From the NCBI RefSeq assembly GCF_014646095.1, contig NZ_BMMU01000028.1:1-64000 (forward strand): 64,000 nucleotides of DNA, in the 5' to 3' direction. The DNA comes from Streptomyces lacrimifluminis. Lineage in GTDB: Bacteria > Actinomycetota > Actinomycetes > Streptomycetales > Streptomycetaceae. Below are positions 34,452 through 43,608 of the stretch, piece after piece. Under the pieces are notes generated by a model that was given only the letters and a program-made list of their open reading frames with translations, ran no database searches and had not been told where the DNA came from. Position numbers and translations under genes: made by a program. Each line of letters opens with the position of its first letter. Position 1 is the stretch's first letter.

Positions 34452-35228
34452 TCACGCGTCCCGGTGAACCTTCGTGTTCGACGCCTGGGCGCGGGGGCGC
34501 AGGACCAGGAGGTCCACGTTGACGTGGCTCGGGCGGGTCACCGTCCAGGTGATCGTTTCGGCCACGTCGTCGGCGGTGAGGGGCTCGGCCACGCCCTCGT
34601 AGACCTTGGCCGCCCGCTCCGTGTCGCCGGAGAAGCGGGTCAGGGCGAACTCGTCCGTCTTCACCATGCCCGGCGCGATCTCGATCACCCGGACGGGGGT
34701 GCCGACGATCTCCAGGCGCAGTGTCTCGGCGAGGACGTGGGCGCCGTGCTTGGCGGCGACGTAGCCTCCGCCGCCCTCGTACGTGCCGTGGCCGGCGGTG
34801 GAGGAGACGACCACGACGGTCCCGTCGCCGCTCGCGGTCAGGGCGGGGAGGAGTGCCTGGGTGAGGTTGAGGGTGCCGATGACGTTCGTCTCGTACATCT
34901 GGCGCCAGTCGGCCGGGTCACCGGTGGCCACCGGGTCGGCGCCGAGCGCGCCACCCGCGTTGTTGACGAGGACACCGATGGTCTTGAAGGCGGTGGCGAA
35001 CTCGTCGACCGCCGTGCGGTCGGTGACGTCCAGGGGGTACGCCGTGGCCTGGCCGCCCGTCGCGTTGATCTCCTCGGCCAGCGCCTCGATACGGTCCTTG
35101 CGGCGGGCCGTCAGCACGACCCGGTAACCGGCGGCGGCGAGCCGGCGGGCCGTCGCGGCGCCGATTCCGCTGCTCGCGCCGGTGACCACGGCGATGCGGG
35201 AGGCGGCGGACGGGGCGGCGGGGGCCAT
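34452..35228 (-). CDS. Short-chain dehydrogenase/reductase
   Basis: A 258-residue classical SDR. The cofactor motif is VVTGASSGIGAATARRL near residue 15, the NNAG motif is in VLVNNAGGALGA near residue 90, the catalytic serine is in VVVSSTAGHGTY near residue 140, and the YxxxK pair is in GGYVAAKHG near residue 158. It resembles YdfG-type serine/3-hydroxyacid dehydrogenases. The ATG at 35228 has GAGGAG about 7 bases upstream. It is divergent from the SnoaL-like gene. Substrate unknown. Confidence 0.92.
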   Translation of the reverse strand: MAPAAPSAASRIAVVTGASSGIGAATARRLAAAGYRVVLTARRKDRIEALAEEINATGGQATAYPLDVTDRTAVDEFATAFKTIGVLVNNAGGALGADPVATGDPADWRQMYETNVIGTLNLTQALLPALTASGDGTVVVVSSTAGHGTYEGGGGYVAAKHGAHVLAETLRLEIVGTPVRVIEIAPGMVKTDEFALTRFSGDTERAAKVYEGVAEPLTADDVAETITWTVTRPSHVNVDLLVLRPRAQASNTKVHRDA

Positions 35229-35394
35229 GGGACTGCTCCTCGGGTATCGGGGTGCTGGGGGTGCGCGCCCAGGATAGGCAGGCGGGGCCGGCGGGCGGCG
35301 GGGTGTCCGGAGGGTGGGCCGGTGTGGTGCTGCGGGGTCCGGGCGGCGGTGGGAAAATGGGATGGGTGATCCGCGGAAGTGGTGGAGGTGGATC

Positions 35395-35829
35395 ATGGGA
35401 GAAGCACGTGACGTCATGGACCGGCTCACGGAGGCGCTCACCTCGACGCCCGATCTCAAGGCCGTCGCCGAGCTCTACGCGCCCGACGCGGTCGCCGTCA
35501 CGCCGGACGGCGGGGAGATCCACGGGCGCGACAACATCGTGGAGTACTGGCGGCAGATGACCGGCGCGATGCCCGAGGCGACGTACGAACCCGTGCACTC
35601 GTACGAGATCGGCGACACCGCCGTCGACGAGGGCTACTTCAGTGGCCGGAACACCGGGCCGATCCCGCTGCCCTCCGGCGACCATCTGCCGGCGACGCAG
35701 AAGGAGGTGCGTGTCCGGGGCGTCGACGTCGCGACGGTCCGGGACGGTCACATCGTCGACTACCGGCTCTACTTCGACCAGATGGAGTTCCTGGGTCAGC
35801 TCGGGCTGCTGCCCGACGAGCTCGCCTGA
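35395..35829 (+). CDS. SnoaL-like / NTF2-fold protein
   Basis: A 144-residue protein with the cone-shaped NTF2/SnoaL fold pattern: MDRLTEALTSTPDLKAVAEL, then YAPDAVAVTPDGGEIHGRDN, YWRQMTGAMP and a closing VRDGHIVDYRLYFDQMEFL. Family members are small enzymes (ketosteroid isomerase, polyketide cyclase) or ligand-binding proteins. The ATG at 35395 follows GGAGGTG. No biosynthetic cluster is near, so a general metabolic role is more likely. Confidence 0.87.
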   Translation: MGEARDVMDRLTEALTSTPDLKAVAELYAPDAVAVTPDGGEIHGRDNIVEYWRQMTGAMPEATYEPVHSYEIGDTAVDEGYFSGRNTGPIPLPSGDHLPATQKEVRVRGVDVATVRDGHIVDYRLYFDQMEFLGQLGLLPDELA

Positions 35830-35878
35830 CTCGCTTGACCCGTCTGACCCGTCTGACCCGTCTGCGTTCGTACGTCCG

Positions 35879-36217
35879 TCAGTCGCCTCGTGGGGCGTAC
35901 ATGATCACGGCCATGCCGGCGAGGCAGATCAGCGCGCCCGTCACGTCCCAGCGGTCCGGGCGGTAGCCGTCCGCGGCCATGCCCCAGGCCAGTGAACCGG
36001 CGACGAAGACTCCGCCGTACGCGGCCAGGATGCGGCCGAACTGCGCGTCGGGCTGGAGGGTGGCGACGAACCCGTACGCGCCCAGGGCCAGGACGCCCGC
36101 GCCGATCCACGCCCAGCCCCGGTGCTCCCGTACGCCCTGCCAGATCAGCCAGGCGCCACCGATCTCGAAGAGGGCGGCGACCAGGAACAGGACTACGGAG
36201 CGCACGACCGACGACAT
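35879..36217 (-). CDS. YnfA family membrane protein (UPF0060)
   Basis: A 112-residue protein with four transmembrane helices ([78 protein letters not shown]). [10 protein letters not shown] and the GRILAAYGG-x-FV region are typical of YnfA, an SMR-like small transporter family. It is convergent with the SnoaL-like gene. A TGACCCGTC-type tandem repeat lies between them. Confidence 0.92.
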   Translation of the reverse strand: MSSVVRSVVLFLVAALFEIGGAWLIWQGVREHRGWAWIGAGVLALGAYGFVATLQPDAQFGRILAAYGGVFVAGSLAWGMAADGYRPDRWDVTGALICLAGMAVIMYAPRGD

Positions 36218-36421
36218 GCGGGCAGCTTCGCATGCCCGCCCGCTGTCCCCTGCTCTCGAGGTCCTCTGTTGTCACCGTCCCCTGTACTCCCGTCTCCTGC
36301 GCTCGCCGTCTCCCGTGCTCCCGTCTTCACCGTCACCTGTTGGAGGGCGCCTGCGGGGCGCGTCAGGTGGGATACATCGCTTCGACGGCGGTGACGGTCT
36401 TCCGGGCGAGGAGTGGGTGGC

Positions 36422-36901
36422 GTGAGCACGAGGGTTTGGGTGCGTGGGCTGGTGGCGGGTGCGGTGGCGATCGGGCTGGTCGGGGTCGGGGGGTTCGCCG
36501 GTGCCGACAGCGAGGGGCCCGAGGCCGATCTCGCGTATCACGGGGCGGTCTCCCTGGACCGTGGGCAGATCGACCTGCGGGTGACCCCGCGCAACCACGG
36601 GCCGTCCGCCGTCGCCGACGCGACCGTGCGGCTGACCTGGTCGGCTCCGCTGGCCGCCCGGCAGCAGTTGCCGGACGGATGTGCGCGGCTCGGGGCGCGG
36701 GTGGTCGTGTGCCGTACGGGGGCGCTGACCGCCGATGGTGTGGGCGAGCAGATCGGGCTGCGGATGCGGCTCCAGGGCATGCCCGCCGAGGTGACGCTGG
36801 AGATCGGCACGGTCTGGAGCGGCGGTGTCGTGGACCGTAACCGGGGCAACGACGAGCAGCGCGTGCTCGTGCTCGACACCGGGGACGCGTACTACTTCTG
36901 A
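36422..36901 (+). CDS. Secreted DUF11-like beta-sandwich protein
   Basis: A 159-residue exported protein. The signal peptide (VWVRGLVAGAVAIGLVGVGG, cut near AGADS) is followed by an Ig-like repeat with the DUF11 style: NHGPSAVADATVRLTWSAPL, CARLGARVVVCRTGAL and a terminal DRNRGNDEQRVLVLDTGDAY. Two cysteines may form a disulfide. Function unknown; perhaps a surface protein. The GTG at 36422 has GAGGAG 8 bases upstream. Confidence 0.78.
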   Translation: MSTRVWVRGLVAGAVAIGLVGVGGFAGADSEGPEADLAYHGAVSLDRGQIDLRVTPRNHGPSAVADATVRLTWSAPLAARQQLPDGCARLGARVVVCRTGALTADGVGEQIGLRMRLQGMPAEVTLEIGTVWSGGVVDRNRGNDEQRVLVLDTGDAYYF

Positions 36902-36919
36902 CGCTCCCGTCTCCGCCTC

Positions 36920-36959
36920 GCGTGGGGTCACCGCCACCTCCAGGACGGTGACCCCACGC
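36920..36959 (+). terminator. 14-bp hairpin terminator
   Basis: Arms GCGTGGGGTCACCG (36920-36933) and CGGTGACCCCACGC (36946-36959), 12-base loop, just after the secreted-protein gene. Confidence 0.85.
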
Positions 36960-37071
36960 CCGCGCGGTACGGCGTCCAGGGGGAAGGCCGGCGGAATACC
37001 TCTGGCAGGGGCGCGGTTGTCGCACGCGGACGCTATAGTTGAAGAGTTAACAACCTGGAGGGTGAGCGACC

Positions 37072-38172
37072 ATGCAGTTCGGGATCTTCAGCGTCGGCGA
37101 CGTCACACCGGACCCGACCACGGGACGTACGCCGACCGAACGCGAGCGCATCAAGGCCATGGTCGCCATCGCGCTCAAGGCCGAGGAGGTCGGGCTCGAT
37201 GTGTTCGCCACGGGTGAGCACCACAACCCGCCCTTCGTGCCCTCGTCCCCGACCACGATGCTCGGCTACATAGCCGCGCGGACCGAGAAGCTGGTCCTCT
37301 CCACCTCCACCACGCTCATCACCACCAACGACCCGGTGAAGATCGCGGAGGACTTCGCGATGCTCCAGCACCTGGCCGACGGGCGCGTGGACCTGATGAT
37401 GGGGCGCGGGAACACCGGCCCGGTGTACCCGTGGTTCGGGCAGGACATCCGCGAGGGCATCAACCTCGCCGTCGAGAACTACGCCCTGCTGCGCCGGCTG
37501 TGGCGCGAGGACGTCGTGACCTGGGAGGGGAAGTTCCGGACGCCGTTGCAGGGGTTCACCTCGACCCCCCGGCCCCTGGACGACGTACCGCCGTTCGTCT
37601 GGCACGGCTCCATCCGCTCGCCCGAGATCGCCGAACAGGCGGCCTACTACGGCGACGGCTTCTTCCACAACAACATCTTCTGGCCGGCCGACCACACCAG
37701 GCGGATGGTCGAGCTGTACCGGTCCCGGTACGCCCACTACGGGCACGGGACGGCCGAGCAGGCCATCGTGGGGCTCGGCGGCCATGTGTTCATGCGGAAG
37801 AACTCGCAGGACGCGGTACGCGAGTTCCGGCCGTACTTCAACGACGCGCCGGTGTACGGGCACGGGCCCTCCCTGGAGGACTTCACCGACCAGACGCCGC
37901 TGACCGTCGGGTCGCCGCAGCAGGTCGTCGAGAAGACGCTGGCCTTCCGGGAGTACGCCGGCGACTACCAGCGCCAGCTGTTCCTGATCGACCACGCGGG
38001 GCTGCCGCTGAAGACGGTGCTGGAGCAGCTCGACATGCTCGGCGAGGACGTCGTGCCGGTGCTGCGGGCGGAGTTCGCCAAGGGCCGGGCCGCGGAGGTG
38101 CCGGACGCGCCGACGCACGCTTCTCTGCTGGCCGCGGCTCAGGGCGTTTCGAAGGAGGAGACGGCCGTATGA
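37072..38172 (+). CDS. FMN-dependent luciferase-like monooxygenase (CE1758 type)
   Basis: A 366-residue TIM-barrel flavin monooxygenase of the bacterial luciferase superfamily. It begins MQFGIFSVGDVTPDP; ATGEHHNPPFVPSSPTTMLG near residue 45 and FAMLQHLADGRVDLMMGRG near residue 100 are family motifs, and PPFVWHGSIRSPEIAEQAAY near residue 176 follows. It uses reduced FMN and oxygen; the substrate is unknown. It overlaps the flavin reductase gene by 4 bp, so the two gene products form a two-component system. AACCTGGAGGGTGAG before the ATG gives a good ribosome binding site. Confidence 0.92.
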   Translation: MQFGIFSVGDVTPDPTTGRTPTERERIKAMVAIALKAEEVGLDVFATGEHHNPPFVPSSPTTMLGYIAARTEKLVLSTSTTLITTNDPVKIAEDFAMLQHLADGRVDLMMGRGNTGPVYPWFGQDIREGINLAVENYALLRRLWREDVVTWEGKFRTPLQGFTSTPRPLDDVPPFVWHGSIRSPEIAEQAAYYGDGFFHNNIFWPADHTRRMVELYRSRYAHYGHGTAEQAIVGLGGHVFMRKNSQDAVREFRPYFNDAPVYGHGPSLEDFTDQTPLTVGSPQQVVEKTLAFREYAGDYQRQLFLIDHAGLPLKTVLEQLDMLGEDVVPVLRAEFAKGRAAEVPDAPTHASLLAAAQGVSKEETAV

Positions 38173-38768
38173 AGCTCGTCGTCGTCTCGGCGGGGCTGAG
38201 CGTTCCGTCGTCCACCCGGCTGCTGGCCGACCGGCTGGCCGCCGAGGTGGACCGGAAGGCGGCCGTCGACATCCAGATCGTGGAGCTGCGCGAACTGGCC
38301 GTGGAGATCGCGCACCACCTCACCAACGGGTTCCCGGGGCGGAAGCTCGCGGACGCGCTGGACGCGGTGACGGGGGCGGACGGGCTGATCGTCGTCACGC
38401 CGGTCTTCTCCGCCTCGTACAGCGGGCTGTTCAAGTCGTTCTTCGATGTGCTGGAGAAGGACGCGCTGGCGGGGAAGCCGGTGCTCGTCGCCGCGACCGG
38501 TGGCTCGGCCCGGCATTCGCTGGTGCTGGAGCACGCGATGCGGCCGTTGTTCGCGTATCTGCGGGCCGTGGTGGTGCCTACGGCCGTGTACGCGGCCTCC
38601 GAGGACTGGGGTGCGGAGGGGCTCGCGGCGCGGGTGGAGCGGGCGGCGGGGGAACTGGCGGTTCTGATGTCGGGGCTGTCGGCACAGCGGCCCCCGGTAC
38701 CGAAGCCCTTGGCGGGCGGGTTCGAGGTGGTCCCGTTCGAGCAGCGGCTGAACGCGCTCCGGGGATGA
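38169..38768 (+). CDS. NAD(P)H-dependent FMN reductase (CE1759 type)
   Basis: A 199-residue flavodoxin-fold reductase. VVVSAGLSVPSSTRLLADRL near residue 5 is the FMN phosphate loop, VVTPVFSASYSGLFKSFFDV near residue 78 and VLVAATGGSARHSLVLEHAM near residue 108 are typical of NADPH-dependent FMN reductases. It should supply reduced FMN to the monooxygenase encoded just before it (ATGA overlap). Confidence 0.92.
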   Translation: MKLVVVSAGLSVPSSTRLLADRLAAEVDRKAAVDIQIVELRELAVEIAHHLTNGFPGRKLADALDAVTGADGLIVVTPVFSASYSGLFKSFFDVLEKDALAGKPVLVAATGGSARHSLVLEHAMRPLFAYLRAVVVPTAVYAASEDWGAEGLAARVERAAGELAVLMSGLSAQRPPVPKPLAGGFEVVPFEQRLNALRG

Positions 38769-38810
38769 GGGTGAGAGGCGAGTAAGAGCCCCCCTTGGCA
38801 CACTGGGCGG

Positions 38811-39557
38811 GTGCCACAAACCGTGCTGCTCGCCGAGGACGACCGTGCCATCCGCCATGCCCTGGAGCGGGCCCTGACCCTGGAGGGCTACCGGGTCACC
38901 GCGGTCGCCGACGGCGTCGAGGCGCTCGCCCAGGCGCATCGCACGCCGCCGGACATTCTCGTCCTGGACGTGATGATGCCCGGCATCGACGGGCTTCAGG
39001 TGTGCCGGGTGCTGCGCGCCGAGGGGGACCGTACGCCGATCCTGATGCTCACCGCGCTCGTGGAGACCGCCGACCGGATCGCCGGCCTGGACGCGGGCGC
39101 CGACGACTACGTCGTCAAGCCGTTCGACGTCGAGGAGGTCTTCGCCCGGCTGCGTGCGCTGCTGCGGCGCACCGGCACCGCCGAGCGTCCTCCCAGGGGC
39201 GTCGCCCCCCTCGGCGTACCCGCGTCCCCCGTACCGAGGGAACCCGCAGTTCCCGAGCGGCAGCTCGCCGCGGCCGGGCTGCGGATGGATCTCCAGGCGC
39301 GGCGCGTGTGGCGCGGGACGCGGGAGCTGGAGCTGACCCGGACCGAGTTCGAGCTGCTGGAACTGCTCGTGCGCAACGCCGGGATCGTGCTCGACCACTC
39401 CACGATCTACGACCGTATCTGGGGCTACGACTTCGGTCCGGGCTCGAAGAACCTCGCCGTGTACGTCGGCTATCTGCGCCGCAAGCTCGACGAGCCGGGC
39501 GCGTCGCAGCTGATCCACACGGTGCGAGGCGTGGGTTACGTCCTCAGGGAGGACTGA
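38811..39557 (+). CDS. OmpR-family response regulator
   Basis: A 248-residue two-domain regulator. The receiver domain (1-120) has LLAEDDRAIRHALERAL, the phosphorylated aspartate in DILVLDVMMPGIDG near residue 52, and DDYVVKPFDVEEVFARLRAL with the conserved lysine near residue 102. A Pro-rich linker of about 35 residues precedes the winged-helix DNA-binding domain (LELTRTEFELLELLVRNAGI; IYDRIWGYDFGPGSKNLAVY). GTG start at 38811. Its stop TGA is followed at once by the GTG of the kinase gene. Confidence 0.95.
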   Translation: MPQTVLLAEDDRAIRHALERALTLEGYRVTAVADGVEALAQAHRTPPDILVLDVMMPGIDGLQVCRVLRAEGDRTPILMLTALVETADRIAGLDAGADDYVVKPFDVEEVFARLRALLRRTGTAERPPRGVAPLGVPASPVPREPAVPERQLAAAGLRMDLQARRVWRGTRELELTRTEFELLELLVRNAGIVLDHSTIYDRIWGYDFGPGSKNLAVYVGYLRRKLDEPGASQLIHTVRGVGYVLRED

Positions 39558-40970
39558 GTGACCTTGCGGAGGGCGGGACTCGCCTCGCTGCGGACCACCT
39601 TCGCCGTGTCGTTCGCCGCGGTCGCCGCCGGGGTGACCGTCCTGGTCGGGTTCCTGTCGTACGACGCCGCCGCGCGACTGGTCCGGGTGGACCAGCAGTC
39701 CGCCTTCGCCGAGGTCGTGCAGGACCTCCAGGACGAGGTGCGGCACAACACGATGACGCCGCGGGACTTCTCGTCGTCCGAGCCGGGGCACGACATCGTC
39801 CGGCCCAGCCGTACCGATGTGCAGGTGCTCGGGCCGGGGGGAGAGGTGGTCGACAAGGGTAGTCCGGGGCTGCCCGTGACCGCCGAGGACCGTCGCGTCG
39901 CCGCCTCCCCGGTCGCCGGGCTGGCCGTGCAGCACAAGGACGTCGCCGTCGGCCAGGACGTCTACCGCATCGCGACCGTCTCGCTGGGCGGGGAGCGGGG
40001 GGAGGGGCGGGGCGCGGTGCAGGTCGCGCAGGAGTTCAGCGACACGGAGGACCTGCTGCGGGAGCTGCAGCAGCGGACGATCCTGACGGAGGTCGCGGTC
40101 GTCGTCGCGGCAGGGTTGTTCGGGTGGTGGCTGGCCCGGCGGATCACGCACCGGCTGCGGATCCTCGCCTCCGCCGCCGAGGACGTCGCCCGCACCCGCC
40201 GCCTCGGCATCCAGGTGCCGGTGACCGGGTCCGACGAGGTGGGCCGCCTGGGCCGGTCCTTCGACCGCATGCTGGGCCGGCTCGCCCAGTCGGAGGAGGA
40301 CCAGCGCCGGCTGGTGCAGGACGCGGGGCACGAGCTGCGCACCCCGCTCACCTCCCTCCGTACGAACATCTCGCTGTTGCGCCGTATCGACGAACTGCCG
40401 CCCGCGACGCGGGAGGACCTGGTCGACGACCTTGCCCTTGAGGCGCGTGAACTCACCGATCTGGTCAACGAGTTGGTGGACCTGGCGGCCGGTCAGTCGG
40501 ACACCGAGCCGAAGCAGCGGATCGACCTCGCCGACATCGCGGACGAGGTCGCGGTGGTGGCCCGGCGGCGTACCGGGCGGGAGGTCGTCGTCCGGGTGAG
40601 CGGGGAGACGGCCGCGGACGCCCGGCCCGCCGCGCTCCAGCGCGCGATCTCCAACCTCGTCGAGAACGCCGCCAAGTTCGACCGGGGCGGCACGACGCCC
40701 ATCGAGATCGCGGTCACCGGGCCGGAACGGGCACGGCCCGGCGCGATCCGGGTCGAGGTGCTCGACCGGGGGCCCGGAGTCACCGAGGGCGACCTGCTGC
40801 GCCTGTTCGACCGGTTCTACCGTGCCGCCGACGCCCGTAGCCTCCCGGGTTCGGGCCTCGGGCTGTCGATCGTCCGCGAGGTGGCGATCGCGCACGGCGG
40901 GGCACCCTTCGCGAACCGGCGGGACGGGGGCGGGGCGGTCATCGGGTTCACGGTGGGCGGGCAGGGGTGA
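39558..40970 (+). CDS. HAMP-domain sensor histidine kinase
   Basis: A 470-residue membrane kinase partnered with the regulator gene before it. Transmembrane helices lie at about 12-35 and 178-198 with an outside sensor loop between. HAMP follows (ARRITHRLRILASAAEDVAR), then the HisKA box DAGHELRTPLTSLRTNISLL near residue 257 with the phosphorylated histidine, the N box ISNLVENAAKF near residue 365, and the G boxes DRGPGVTEGDLL and GSGLGLSIVREV. It resembles MprB-type envelope-stress sensors, but the signal is unknown. Confidence 0.94.
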   Translation: MTLRRAGLASLRTTFAVSFAAVAAGVTVLVGFLSYDAAARLVRVDQQSAFAEVVQDLQDEVRHNTMTPRDFSSSEPGHDIVRPSRTDVQVLGPGGEVVDKGSPGLPVTAEDRRVAASPVAGLAVQHKDVAVGQDVYRIATVSLGGERGEGRGAVQVAQEFSDTEDLLRELQQRTILTEVAVVVAAGLFGWWLARRITHRLRILASAAEDVARTRRLGIQVPVTGSDEVGRLGRSFDRMLGRLAQSEEDQRRLVQDAGHELRTPLTSLRTNISLLRRIDELPPATREDLVDDLALEARELTDLVNELVDLAAGQSDTEPKQRIDLADIADEVAVVARRRTGREVVVRVSGETAADARPAALQRAISNLVENAAKFDRGGTTPIEIAVTGPERARPGAIRVEVLDRGPGVTEGDLLRLFDRFYRAADARSLPGSGLGLSIVREVAIAHGGAPFANRRDGGGAVIGFTVGGQG

Positions 40971-40995
40971 GCGGGCATGCGCGCGGCACGGGCAG

Positions 40996-41036
40996 GGGTG
41001 AGCCGGCCGGCCCGGTAGCGGTCGGCCGGCTCACCC
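40996..41036. terminator. Bidirectional 14-bp hairpin terminator
   Basis: Arms GGGTGAGCCGGCCG (40996-41009) and CGGCCGGCTCACCC (41023-41036), loop of 13 bases, between the convergent kinase and DUF305 genes. Confidence 0.88.
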
Positions 41037-41054
41037 GCGGTGTCGGTCCCGGGG

Positions 41055-41648
41055 TCAGTTCTTGCCGAGGAGCTTGTTCATCTCGGTGATCTCGGCGTTC
41101 TGGGTGCGGATGACGTCGTCGGCCATAGCGGTGGCGGGGCCGTACTCGCCCTTGGCCTTCTCGGTGGTGGCCATGGTCACGGCGCCCTTGTGGTGCTCGA
41201 TCATCATGGCGAGGAACGCCTTGTCGAAGTCGTCGGCGGCGGAACCGTGGTTCATCTCCGGCATCGCCTCCATGGATTCCATCGACTCCATGCCGGGCAT
41301 CGACTCGGTCGACGTCGGGACGTCCTCGCCCCAGGCCTTCAGCCACCCCGACATGGTCTCGATCTCCGGGGCCTGAGCCTTCTCGATGCGCGCGGCGAGG
41401 GACTTGACCTCGGCCGACGAGGCCTTGTCGGCCGCCGCCTCCGCCATCTCCAGGGCGCCCTTGTGGTGGGGGATCATGCCCTGCGCGAAGCTGACGTCCT
41501 GGGCGTTGTGGCCCTCGGCCTTGGCGCCACTGCTGGTGTTGTCGGTGCCGGCGTCGCTGTTGCCGTCGTCGCTGCCGCAGGCGGTGAGCGTGACGGCGAG
41601 CACGGCTGCGGCGGCCAGGGCGACGAGAGTCTTGCGGGTTGTGCGCAT
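41055..41648 (-). CDS. DUF305 domain lipoprotein, His/Met-rich
   Basis: A 197-residue exported lipoprotein. The signal peptide is TLVALAAAAVLAVTLTAC with the lipobox cysteine near residue 24. Two DUF305 half-repeats carry FAQGMIPHHKGALEMAEAAA and FLAMMIEHHKGAVTMATTEK. Between them is a Met/Glu-rich stretch (ESMPGMESMESMEAMPEMNH) suited to binding copper or other soft metals (inference). The ATG at 41648 has AGGAG 7 bases upstream. It follows the DUF6153 gene in the same direction with a 66-bp gap, a common Streptomyces pair. Confidence 0.92.
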   Translation of the reverse strand: MRTTRKTLVALAAAAVLAVTLTACGSDDGNSDAGTDNTSSGAKAEGHNAQDVSFAQGMIPHHKGALEMAEAAADKASSAEVKSLAARIEKAQAPEIETMSGWLKAWGEDVPTSTESMPGMESMESMEAMPEMNHGSAADDFDKAFLAMMIEHHKGAVTMATTEKAKGEYGPATAMADDVIRTQNAEITEMNKLLGKN

Positions 41649-41714
41649 GCTGGAACTCCTGATGTCCGAAAGGGAATTGAGGTTGGCGGACACGCCGGTG
41701 GCGTGCGGCGGCCT

Positions 41715-42155
41715 CTAGATCCGCAGGAGTTGGAGTTCGGCCAGGGACGGTGGCGCGCGGGCGCCCTCGGGGGACCGGGGCGGCGAGCGGTCGGCACGGG
41801 CGGCCAGGACCGAGGCCCCGGCCGGGTCGGGCGCGAGAACCGGGAACGTATGCCCGGCCGGGACGGCGCCGGACGCGCAGGTCGAGTCGGCGTGCTTGGT
41901 GTGACCGCCGTGCGAGCCGGAGCCGTGGCAGACGGATTCGTCGGCAGACCCTGCCCGCATGCTCATCGCCTGCGAGGCCTGCGCCCGGTGCCCGTGATGG
42001 GCGCTGTCCGTCATTCCGCCGGACATGGCACCCGGCGTGAGGCCGTGCATCGCGAGGACACCGGCCAGCAGCCCGAGCACGACGAACGCACGCGTCCACC
42101 AGGACGGTGGGTGCGTGCGCTGCTGTCGCTGGGCGCGGGCTGTCACGCGGGTCAT
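41715..42155 (-). CDS. DUF6153 family His-rich membrane protein
   Basis: A 146-residue protein with one N-terminal hydrophobic segment (AFVVLGLLAGVLAMHGLTPG), then a histidine-rich region (DSAHHGHRAQ; CHGSGSHGGHTKHADSTCAS) with two cysteines, likely outside the membrane and able to bind metal. It ends PPSLAELQLLRI. The pairing with the DUF305 gene suggests a shared role in metal handling (inference). The C-rich sequence ATACCCCGTACCCCTATAC lies 15-33 bases upstream on its own strand and may be its control site. Confidence 0.82.
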   Translation of the reverse strand: MTRVTARAQRQQRTHPPSWWTRAFVVLGLLAGVLAMHGLTPGAMSGGMTDSAHHGHRAQASQAMSMRAGSADESVCHGSGSHGGHTKHADSTCASGAVPAGHTFPVLAPDPAGASVLAARADRSPPRSPEGARAPPSLAELQLLRI

Positions 42156-42216
42156 GCTAGCCCAGGTGACGTATAGGGGTACGGGGTATCCGTATATGCG
42201 CGCCGCGCGTCGTACG

Positions 42217-43608
42217 TCAGGAAGTACGGCCGAAGCAGCGCTCCAGCTCATCCAGGGCGTAGAACTTGCTGCCCTTGGACACCGGTCGGCAGCCTGCCTT
42301 GAAGGCGGTCTCCTTCTCGTTGTAGAGCATCCGTACGAGGGTGGTGTCGCCCTTGCGGAACACGTCCCACTGGATGTTCGAGGCCATCGGCGCAACCGCC
42401 GCGCCCCGCCACGGGTTGTCGCCGTACGTGTACGGCCGCTGGGCGCTCACCCCTCGCGTACTGCCGGGCAGGCCCATCAGCGCTGCCAGCGGGATGATCT
42501 CCTCGGCGTGCGTGAAGCCCAGTTCGGCGCCGAGGGTGCCGGCGTCGGCCGTGCTGTCCTGCGCGGTCTCGGCCTTCTTGAAGAAGTCGTCGAGCAGGAC
42601 GTTCGCCATCTTGTAGGTGATGTCGCTGTCGGCGAAGCCGGGACCCTTCTCGTAGAAGTCCTCGGCGTCGCTCAAATATCCGAACCAGGCGGCGTCGCGC
42701 TGCGAGATGTACCGGTCCATGTGCCAGCCCTTGCCGCCGGGGCTCTCGTCGCTCATGGCCGGGGCGATGCCGTACAGGTTGTAGACCGCCTCGGCCGCTG
42801 CCACCGCGCTGCCGACGGAGGAGAAGTCGCCGTCGACGATCCGCTGGACGAACGCCCGCTTGAAGATCTTCCGCAGTACGTCCGAGGCGGCGCGGTGGGT
42901 GGCCGGCTGGTCGGTGATCGACGTGAGGGTGGTGGCGAGGCGCTGGTCGTTCGCGATGTAGTCGCGGTAGGCGGCGCCGCCGGCGGCCTTGTGGAAGTAG
43001 AGCAGGTCCTTGTCGGTGCGGGCCGCGCCGATGAGCGGCCCCAGCGCCGGATCGGTGGCCGCGAGGGTGTCCGCGAAGAGCTGGCCGCTGTCGACGGCGC
43101 GGCCCTGTCCGGAGCTGACGACGTCGATCCTCTCGCCGTTCCTCGCGATGCCGGCGAAGAGGCCCGGCAGGCGCTTCTCCATCCGGACGGCGGTGCCCGC
43201 GATCTCGCTCTTTCCGCGTCCGCTGAGGTTGCCGTAGCCGACCTCGGCCATGGCGGCGAGCAGGGCCCGCACCTTCGGCCCGAACTCCTTGCCGCGCGCC
43301 GTGAGCTGCCCCTCGCTCGCCGCCTGGTCCCACAGCTTGAGGATCAGGTCGCCGTCCGAGCTGTCGGTCGCAGCCCGGGAGCCGTGCCGGGAGACGTTCT
43401 CCGTGAACACCGGGACGAAGCCCCTCGGGGGCTGCTGGTAGCTCCGCAGGCTCTGCTGGGGGGCGTACGAGGCCTTGGTGCCGTAGCTGTCGGCGGAGAC
43501 GGACCCGGAGACGGACCCGGGGGCGGAACGGTCCGCCGAGTGGGCGGGGAGGGCGGTGGCCAGCAGGGCGCACAGGGGTGCGGCGAGGGCGAGGGCGGTG
43601 CGGTTCAT
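42217..43608 (-). CDS. Secreted histidine-type phosphatase (HAP / multiple inositol polyphosphate phosphatase-like)
   Basis: A 463-residue exported enzyme. The signal peptide is MNRTALALAAPLCALLATAL, cut after AHS-A. The catalytic RHG motif is in VFTENVSRHGSRAATD near residue 75. The distal HAE triad is in LGFTHAEEIIPLAALMG near residue 369, giving the proton donor. Histidine acid phosphatases of this clade split phosphomonoesters such as phytate, so it may scavenge phosphate outside the cell. No Pho-box was recognised upstream. Confidence 0.9.
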   Translation of the reverse strand: MNRTALALAAPLCALLATALPAHSADRSAPGSVSGSVSADSYGTKASYAPQQSLRSYQQPPRGFVPVFTENVSRHGSRAATDSSDGDLILKLWDQAASEGQLTARGKEFGPKVRALLAAMAEVGYGNLSGRGKSEIAGTAVRMEKRLPGLFAGIARNGERIDVVSSGQGRAVDSGQLFADTLAATDPALGPLIGAARTDKDLLYFHKAAGGAAYRDYIANDQRLATTLTSITDQPATHRAASDVLRKIFKRAFVQRIVDGDFSSVGSAVAAAEAVYNLYGIAPAMSDESPGGKGWHMDRYISQRDAAWFGYLSDAEDFYEKGPGFADSDITYKMANVLLDDFFKKAETAQDSTADAGTLGAELGFTHAEEIIPLAALMGLPGSTRGVSAQRPYTYGDNPWRGAAVAPMASNIQWDVFRKGDTTLVRMLYNEKETAFKAGCRPVSKGSKFYALDELERCFGRTS

